From: Fragilaria crotonensis
Lineage: Eukaryota > Bacillariophyta > Fragilariophyceae > Fragilariales > Fragilariaceae
NCBI GenBank assembly: GCA_022925895.1
Contig: JAKSYS010000264.1
Span: forward strand, 1 to 64,000
Direction of reading: 5' to 3'
DNA: 64,000 bases
In this document: one piece after another, positions 57,346-64,000 of the stretch
Position numbering within the stretch: the first letter of the stretch is position 1
Layout: every line of letters begins with the position of its first letter
The notes under the pieces: generated by a model
The model's input: the letters and a program-made list of their open reading frames with translations, nothing else
The model's database searches: none
Told to the model about the DNA's origin: nothing
Position numbers and translations under genes: made by a program

Positions 57346-60300
57346 ATGAACGAGTCAGTCCAATTCAAGAGTTCTGGCTATAAATTTGCTATTATTCGGA
57401 GTGCCTTCGTTAAGATCTGTGCTGACGAAATGTTTCGTCGAAGGGTGTGGAAGAAGTGGCTACCGGCAGAGACTTGGGCCGAAGCCCTGAGAGCATCTGG
57501 TCTCATTGATGCAGATGTGCATTTGATTGATGTCAAGAGTTTCAATGCGGCAATGATTCGAAGCAAATTGGATTTTAATGGGCATTTGATGGAAAGATTT
57601 GACGGCACAAATAATTCTGGAATATTCAGTGACCTTTCAGAGGAAGTGGTACTACTTGGTTACGGATCCAAATACACAAGTTGCCTATCCAAGTCCGCTT
57701 GATACAAATTGGAAGGAGAGAGTGCACTTGAATGCAAACAATGTGCTCGCCACACAGTCAACCCGGTCATCAGTAAGAGCCCCCAGCATCCTGTCGCTGC
57801 TTTCATTTCACGACAACAATACAAGTGACGTGACACATCCTGAGACAACTTCAAACAAACGTCAGCGCACCGGTAGCATCCAGGAAGTGGTGGATAGTTT
57901 AGGTACAGATGCCATTGTGGTCGACGAATCGGTTCATTTTCAGGCTGACAGGTTTTCCTACTGGGATAGTCGGGAAGCATACAATTTGTTCGGTGGCCAA
58001 AACGCTCGCGCGTTTGGAGAAGTTGAGGGACACAACACTAAAGACACATTGGAGCATCACATCAAGATTTTAAAGTCAGTGAGCGAAGATCAGAATGGGT
58101 GGAGAAATGTTGTTGAGGGTAGAGACCCCGATAATCTTTGCACAGCATTAGATATCTTCATGCTCCGAGGTCGAGCCATAATTCTGTGTTTCGCATACCA
58201 AACTGCCATTGCACAAATGAATAAATGGACCTGGCAGCAGTGTTGTACCAAGGCATGCGAACAACTAAATCAGCTTGGATTGGTACAAGCAACACATCGT
58301 AGGACCGTTCAAGATTGGAATGTTGAGTTTCGGAAACGAGGAACATTTTTACATCCCAATCATATCGTTCGATGCGGAAAAAGGCCTTTGCCTCTCTTAT
58401 TTTTAAGATTCCCGAAAGCGGAAGAAAAGATTACTGCTTTTGGATTAAGCAATTTAACAACATTGACGGTGGAATTGGTGCATTCGTTCTGCCTGGAAAA
58501 GCTAATACCAGAACTATTTAAACAATGGTGTGACGACATGGAACAGTGCCGCATTGAAGAAGGTACTACCGATAGATTGAATCATGAGCCATTAAGTCAA
58601 GAAATGTTTCTGCTTGAACATGGAATCCGAAATTTTAGTATACCGACATGCTGGCGATGGCTGCATCGATTAGGGTTTTCGTATAACACACAAAAGAAAG
58701 GATATTATGTGGACGGTCATGAACGAAGCGATGTCATCGCATGTCGGGAGCAGTTTTGTAGTGACTATCTAACCAAGCTCGAACCGAGGTGTCTAAGATG
58801 GGTGCAATTCACTGCAAGCGAATTAGCGACAACGAGGAATTCTATTTTGAACCCAGCCTTTGGCCATAGCTACATTGACAGCGAGGGTGAGATGTGTTAT
58901 GAATTCCATGTCGATTATTGCTACAGCTTTGATACCGCAAATGATGGCAATGGCATAATGGATGGGAAAGTTCCTTCGATGAGCATTCGTGCCCCAAAGC
59001 CTTCCAGGCCGATTGAAATCTACGGCCAAGATGAAAGCGTGTTTTCACAATATCTTTTCCCGCCAAAGAGTTGGGTTGGTCCAAATCAGCAGCGAGGACT
59101 TATGCCAAAATCGCTGGGAGAGGGACTGATGATCTCCGCGTTTGTTTCTCGAGATACGGGGTTCGGCATGCCAATCAGTGATGAGAATCTGGCAGCCATC
59201 AATGAAATCCGTCATGGCAAGGAGTATATCGACAAGACCGCAGCACTTGAAGTCTACAAGTGTACTCGAAAGCCGCCTCTGACACAATCGCCATTTGTTC
59301 GACATTTACTGATTGGAGCAACAAAAGGCGGCTATTGGAACAGCTTTCACATGGCTATTCAGCTCGAAGATGCTGTTGATTGCTTGCAATACTTACGCCC
59401 ACAGTTCGATTTTGTTTTTTTATTCGACCATAGCCAAGGTCACGCTCGGAAGAAGGATGGGGCACTCGATGCAAATAGCATGTCTCGTAGTTTTGGAGGA
59501 GTGCAACCAAAAATGCGATGCTCCACAATAGAAGCTGGTTGTCTCGGTCCCTTTCCAAGCATTTTGAACATTGGCGATGAGCAATCAATGGCCTTCAAGG
59601 ATGGCGACCGTGGTCCTTGGTGGTTTGTCTCAAACGAGCTTTGCGACAAACGAAAACATGATACTCCAGACACTGGTGGTCGTTCAAAATTGTACAACGA
59701 ACTCGAATCGAACTTGCTAAAGCCCTCTTTGAGGAGGCCGGTATAACAGTTGAATCGAATCGCCCATTGAATGAGCTCAAGGAAATATCAAGTCGGCATG
59801 GTTTAAGTCTCACATGCCAAAAATTCTTCATCACCGAGGGCTGGGTTGGGAAGCCAAAGGATTACTTCAAGTCTTGTGGGAGCGAGGTTGGATTGACAAA
59901 TCTCAGTGCAAGGAATCGACTGACAAGGAAGGATACAAGATATTGAACACATCGTGCTATACACTTAATGGGAAGAAAAATCCCATCACCGGAATTCTTG
60001 ACGAGTCAATGTCACTTCGCAATGCAATTGCAAAGTGCTCGGACTTCATGCAAGAGGAAACGGCATTGCAGTACCTGGGATCTCAACTAGGATTAAGAGT
60101 GATGCTTACACCGAAGTTTCACTGTGAGTTTGCCGGCGAAGGGATTGAGTATAACTGGGCTCATGCGAAGGCAAAAATGCGAAGGACTCCTATTCGTGAA
60201 AAAAAAGGGCGAGCCAATTTCATGAATCTTGTCATGAAGTGCTTATGTCCTGAATCTGTACTGACAAAAGAACGGATAAGGAAGTTCGCATCAAGAGCAC

Positions 60301-60548
60301 GTGCATACATTTGCACATATTACTACCTTTCACAAGTTGAAGGTGGGAACAACAGAACCGACAATCGCAACAATTCTCATGGCGATGCTCCTCCTGGTGA
60401 CGTTGCTTGTTGTGTTCCTGAAAAACAGCAGCTTCTCTTCAAGGAGATTGAAAAGCTGATGAAACATTTCAGGACACATCGGTGTGCATTAGATTTTGAT
60501 ACTCGCTTTGTGCTGGCGGCGTTGAGGGAGGAGGAGGAGGCTATCTGA
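57346..60548 (+). mobile_element. DDE DNA transposon, copy 2 (better preserved)
   Basis: The same family as copy 1, with a 715-codon open frame (57599-59746). An N-terminal piece (from ATG 57346; WLPAETWAEALRASG, MERFDGTNNSGIF) precedes it and a C-terminal piece (59814-60548) follows. Catalytic motifs: Asp in GQDESVFSQYLFPPKSWVGP, Asp in FVFLFDHSQGHARKKDGAL, Glu in GEGIEYNWAHAKAKMRR. Also seen are TCWRWLHRLGFSYNTQKK, the C-terminal helix VLTKERIRKFASRARAYICT and the ending HRCALDF, shared with copy 1. About three single-base shifts (near 57635, 59690 and 59810) break one ~1,060-codon frame. The two copies are clearly related but well diverged, so they are separate insertions. No terminal inverted repeats or target duplication found; the limits are coding ends. 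Confidence 0.85.
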
Positions 60549-60984
60549 ACACCATGGTTAATGCAAGGTGTCAACTGATCTGATTCTTGTTCTTGTGTGA
60601 AGGTCGTTTGTGCGATTGGATCTTGTCGTGAGATTTGCTGACGTCCACTATGGAATTTAGTGTACACCTGTAGAAATGTTACTCCACCTTACGTCAGGAG
60701 GGTTGATTGTGAAACCAGCTGTACCGTGAAGAAAAGCGATGAAGCGGATTGATTCGAGGAACCGAAACGCGTCACGCCGCAAGCAACGTTTGCTTACGTG
60801 GACGCGAAAAATTTGGATCAATAGGGACTTTAAGCAAACCGAAAATCTCTGCGCGCACGTTTTTGCCCTCTTTCAGCCTCCCGGGAAAACCCGATGTCAC
60901 ACTTCATGTCTCCGGTATTCAGATTCCAACTTGAAGCTGAGCTAAGGCTAAAGTTGTGCGCAGAACCAAAAACCATGGCCAACT

Positions 60985-61011
60985 CAACCTTAAAATGCCA
61001 TTTTAAGGTTG
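60985..61011. repeat. 27-bp perfect palindrome with 1-nt centre
   Basis: Two 13-nt arms, CAACCTTAAAATG and CATTTTAAGGTTG, flank a single C. It lies 180 bp before the Myb-like ORF, so it might belong to the end of the Harbinger-like element. Confidence 0.9.
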
Positions 61012-61190
61012 CGTTGTCAGGCAACCTCTATCTCCGCGCGCACCATGATCTCCTTTGGCCGCGCCAGGAATTTCCTCATTGAGACATACCAGAAGTAACG
61101 TACTAGACCACCACGACTGAGGTTGGCGGCAATCCGAAAGAGTACTGGAGTACTTTTTCAACTGTGACTGGTCAACAACAACGAAGCAAC

Positions 61191-62172
61191 ATGGAATCCG
61201 CGATGGCATCATCTGCAGCTCTCAACAAAGAGAACACCTGTCCACCATCAGGACAAACACAAGAGAAGAGGAGCAGTGTTGTCGTCGGTTCGACTAAAAA
61301 GAAATTTCCGGAAGGGGAGCGTTATGAATTGCTGTTGATGGACATCGTCGACAAAAATAATGCTCATATCCCGCCAAAGAATGGGATCAGCAAGTGTTGG
61401 GGTCAGGTTGTTGCTGACTTCAATGCAACTACAGGGCCAAGTGTTTACAAGTTTAGCGACTGGCGTCCTTTTCAGAGGAAGTACATTGGTATTCGCTCCC
61501 TTGCCGCACAGCCAGTTTCAGGAATCTGTTGCAAATGGTACCGCAAACGAAGATGAACCCAGTGAAACCATGAGCAGGGTATACGGTATTGCGAACGATC
61601 ACGCATTGGAAGAAGCTGATGCAAAGGATGCTGAGGTTGCTGCAAAAATGATGGCAGAGCACGATGCCACAAAGCAAGTTGCGGAGGGGCGGGCACTGCG
61701 TCTGAAGAGTGCAAGTAGCATCGTTGCAGGTGAGGCAGTACAAGTTGGTGGACCGATGATGGTGCTTGGCGACAACGGTGAGGTTGTCAAATTTGGATCC
61801 GAAGACGACTCAGCTCCAGCTCAAGTCATGGTGACACCAGCCGCAAACAAGATCAACAAGAAGCGAAGAAACGTTGATAATTCTGCTGTTGGTGCCTCGA
61901 GCAATAAGGCATTGTGCCGTGACCTCATTGATTCTCTGACCAAAACACGACAGGGGAATGCTGAAATTGAGGCCAAGCGATTTGATTTTGAAAAGCAGAT
62001 GGCTGAGAAACGTTTTGAGAAGGAAAAAGAAGATAGCCATCGCCAGCACGAGATACAGCTTCGTAGTATGGACCTCCAAAAAATGCAGTGGGAAATGCAG
62101 ATGGCAGAAATGAAGATCAGGATGGCCGAGCTTGAACGAGGAGGTCGTGGGAAGGAGGATAGCAGCAAGTAG
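61191..62172 (+). CDS. Myb/SANT-like accessory protein of a Harbinger-like element
   Basis: PIF/Harbinger elements usually carry a second protein with a Myb/SANT-like DNA-binding domain that partners the transposase. ATG 61191 opens MESAMASSAALNKENT, then a trihelix-like region (FPEGERYELLLMDIVDKNNA; CWGQVVADFNATTG; FSDWRPFQRKYIGIR). A shift around 61490 moves to the second frame (SQFQESVANGTANEDEPSE), which runs to 62172 and ends in a long charged helix (FEKQMAEKRFEKEKED; QWEMQMAEMKIRMAELERGG) typical of the dimerising tail of such proteins. Tail-to-tail with the transposase at 63197-64000. The domain assignment rests on pattern recognition, not a database search. Confidence 0.6.
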
Positions 62173-62639
62173 CCAGCAAGGTCATTCTCTGGGGCGGGGG
62201 ACGAGTTCAAATTACTAGATTAATACTACTAATGGTGTCGTAGTATTGCAAAAGATACTGTATCACGTAGCATGGTATCGTCCGCTTATTAGTGAGTGCT
62301 GTTATCGACCACCACCATACTAGGATGACCTTGTTCGTTTGTGTTACTCAGCATCGCAAACTTTTCCATGTATTTTGTTTAAAAGTGCTTCGTTCTTCGT
62401 ACTGCGAGGTGCCTGGTCAAGTTCGCAACACCCCGCCAGCATTTTTTGAGCGCTCCTTGAGACGACCAGCTTTCGATCACTTCGTCGGTGACCCGACTAG
62501 TAGTCAGTTCTGTTGGTCAATGCCATTTCTCGAGATATGGGATGCACTGCCGAAAAGGACAGAGGCACGGCGTGTCAACGCATTGGTGGCAGCGGTCGTG
62601 TGCGCATCGCCATGTCGGTATCGTTGCTTCGTCCTGGAT

Positions 62640-63099
62640 GCTTTGCCTCCGTCAAGGGCTTTAGTTTATCGGGTGGAGCGCAACGTACGGATATGAAGAC
62701 CAACATTCACCACATTGCACGTGCGACGAGTTCAGAGCAATAGCAAAGAGCATGGTGGGGCCGTGCCACGGTGCCTTTCGCGGTCGGATCCGTGTCGAAC
62801 AGAGTGCCCAACAGACAGCGAGCAATCAATTGTCGCGAACTATTTTCTTGTCGGATCGCTGTCGGGCGTGGACGGCACCGACGTTGGAAATTATTGCCGA
62901 CGACGATGTGCAGTGCACTCATGGAGCGACCGTGTCAGATTTGAGTGAAGAAGAACTATTTTACCTCCGTTCTCGTCGATTGGACCTTGCGACAGCGCGG
63001 AACATGCTCATGTATGCGTATGCGGGAGACAATTGCCAATCTGGTGTGACGACGCACCGAGTGATTCTATTTTGGACTTTGTCCATGTGTCGCGAGTAA
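62640..63099 (+). pseudogene. sufD: SufD C-terminal fragment between the two Harbinger ORFs
   Basis: SufD belongs to the SufBCD Fe-S cluster scaffold; in red-lineage algae SufB and SufC are commonly plastid-encoded while SufD is nuclear. The segment encodes GAQRTDMKTNIHHIARATS, then in a second frame AFRGRIRVEQSAQQTASNQL, SRTIFLSDRC, TLEIIADD-VQCTHGATVSDL and EEELFYLRSR, in the order expected for the C-terminal ~130 residues. A TAG near 62740, directly before the change of frame, interrupts it. After AYAGD (about 63033) similarity ends. No N-terminal two-thirds of SufD and no transit peptide lie upstream. It is a 3' fragment on the plus strand, between the Myb-like ORF and the transposase, so either carried by the element or left by a rearrangement. 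Confidence 0.7.
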
Positions 63100-63196
63100 A
63101 CGTCGTCACCTTGTCCAGAAGCGTCTCAAATCAAGGAGGATGACGTCGCGACATTCGCCACTGGTACACCACTTCACGATCGTCCGGCTATCATGA

Positions 63197-64000
63197 CTAC
63201 AATTCCAGAGTCGTTCTGAGGTACTCTTCAAGTGTTGGTGGTGGTAGCTCGAAGTACTCGGAGATTTGGTTGCCGCCTCTAACACAAGTTACAACATTTG
63301 TAAGCCAGAATGCACCGTGCCACATTGCTTCCATTCGCACCATTTCCATTCTCATTTGTTTTTTGAAGTCGACGTATGCCCAATGTCGAACTACCTTCTC
63401 GTATCCCCATTCAACGCAGGTTCGCATAGGACTGTATGTAGCGTTGAAAGCCTGTCGGTCCCGTGTCAGTTCTCGTCCCGGTAGCTTTTTGAACATAGAT
63501 AACGTCCAGTTTGTTGTTGGGTAGGCCGAATCAGCCAATTTTCTGTAGTTACATGCGATTGGATGGTTCCGCCAGAAGTTTTCCAGATTGGAATGACGGA
63601 AGATATAGCCATCGCCTCGTCTGCCATCATAGGCGCGAACACAACTGATACCTAAACCATCTGGCCCTTCTAAAGTCTGGAACTTGAGACCATGACCTTT
63701 TTTATGTCGATCATACTGTGACCCTTGAAAATGTGTGGGTCGGCAACTCATAAGTTTTTTCGCATCAATCACTGCGACGATTCTGAGCTCAGCATCTGCA
63801 CCCTTCCGTACAAAGCACTCCATATATTGGTCATATCGCTCCTGCTTCAGAGGATAAAAACAACCTTTGGGCCGACCCTTGAAACAATCAAATGAAGCAT
63901 CAGCCCAAATATTCTTGATAGTGCACTTGTAGATCGTCCGAACTCTTTGTGCAGATCACACCACCGGTTCGGGTAACAGAGCCTTCTACAGAAAATTGCA
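63197..64000 (-). mobile_element. PIF/Harbinger-like transposase (DDE_4 type), incomplete at window end
   Basis: The long frame (63823-63197) has CRPTHFQGSQYDRHKKGHGL, DGRRGDGYIFRHSNLENF, the second Asp in KLADSAYP and the Glu in CVEWGYEKVVRHW. The first Asp is probably in IVAVIDAKK. Just upstream, to 64000, another frame holds the N-terminal helix-turn-helix block CYPNRWCDLHKEFGRSTS and ALSRIFG. One shift between about 63840 and 63905 separates them, and the start lies beyond the window. With the Myb-like ORF this gives the two-gene content of Harbinger elements, although the ends are not visible. Confidence 0.8.

Noticed and set aside
1-64000. CRISPR arrays, rRNA, tRNA genes and LTR or virus-like elements
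   Set aside because: I looked for spaced direct repeats, cloverleaf-like sequences, conserved rRNA blocks, reverse transcriptase or capsid motifs and long terminal repeats, and saw none that I could support.

Overview
This window reads as nuclear DNA of a photosynthetic stramenopile, most likely a pennate diatom. The evidence is short GT-AG introns (about 65-365 nt), close gene spacing, a preprotein with a heterokont plastid-type cleavage motif (VQG-FAP), a nuclear fragment of the Fe-S assembly factor SufD, and multidomain signalling proteins of a diatom style. The species assignment is inference.

Layout. 1-3.0 kb (minus) is a large AAA-type ATPase with a helical repeat tail, cut by the window edge. 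3-8 kb is gene-poor; it holds a 39-bp tandem duplication and a 1.36-kb tandem duplication that itself contains about four ~178-bp repeats. 8-21 kb is a dense set of housekeeping genes: GINS subunit PSF3, a SUN-domain protein, a plastid DUF1995 protein, the tri-snRNP 27-kDa protein, a coiled-coil protein made of eight 54-residue repeats, and a Pumilio protein. 21.7-25.4 kb carries two SKP1 paralogues; one is read in frame from a two-TM membrane domain and the other lacks its usual C-terminus. 25.9-33 kb holds a long-chain acyl-CoA synthetase, two related signal-peptide/TM proteins and a CUE-domain protein. 33.4-36.6 and 57.3-60.5 kb are two diverged copies of one family of DDE DNA transposon. 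Between them lie a conserved unknown, probably mitochondrial protein, an EGF-repeat membrane protein, a PAS-LRR-receiver signalling protein, an acidic protein with a CaaX terminus, a multi-pass membrane protein and a Kir-type potassium channel. 61.2-64 kb looks like a PIF/Harbinger-like element enclosing a SufD fragment.

Two window-wide signals stand out. First, many upstream or divergent intergenic regions are packed with GTAC-centred palindromes (for example about 21 GTAC in roughly 400 bp at 28.57-28.98 kb), while tail-to-tail spacers are almost free of them; this suggests a promoter-linked motif. Second, recognisable genes are intact up to about 25.4 kb, but from 25.9 kb to the right end most carry one or more single-base frameshifts at short homopolymers. 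The pattern fits an incompletely polished long-read assembly better than mass pseudogene formation, so boundaries on the right side are approximate. Many candidate reading frames open at TTG or GTG; for a nuclear genome I moved each start to the best ATG.
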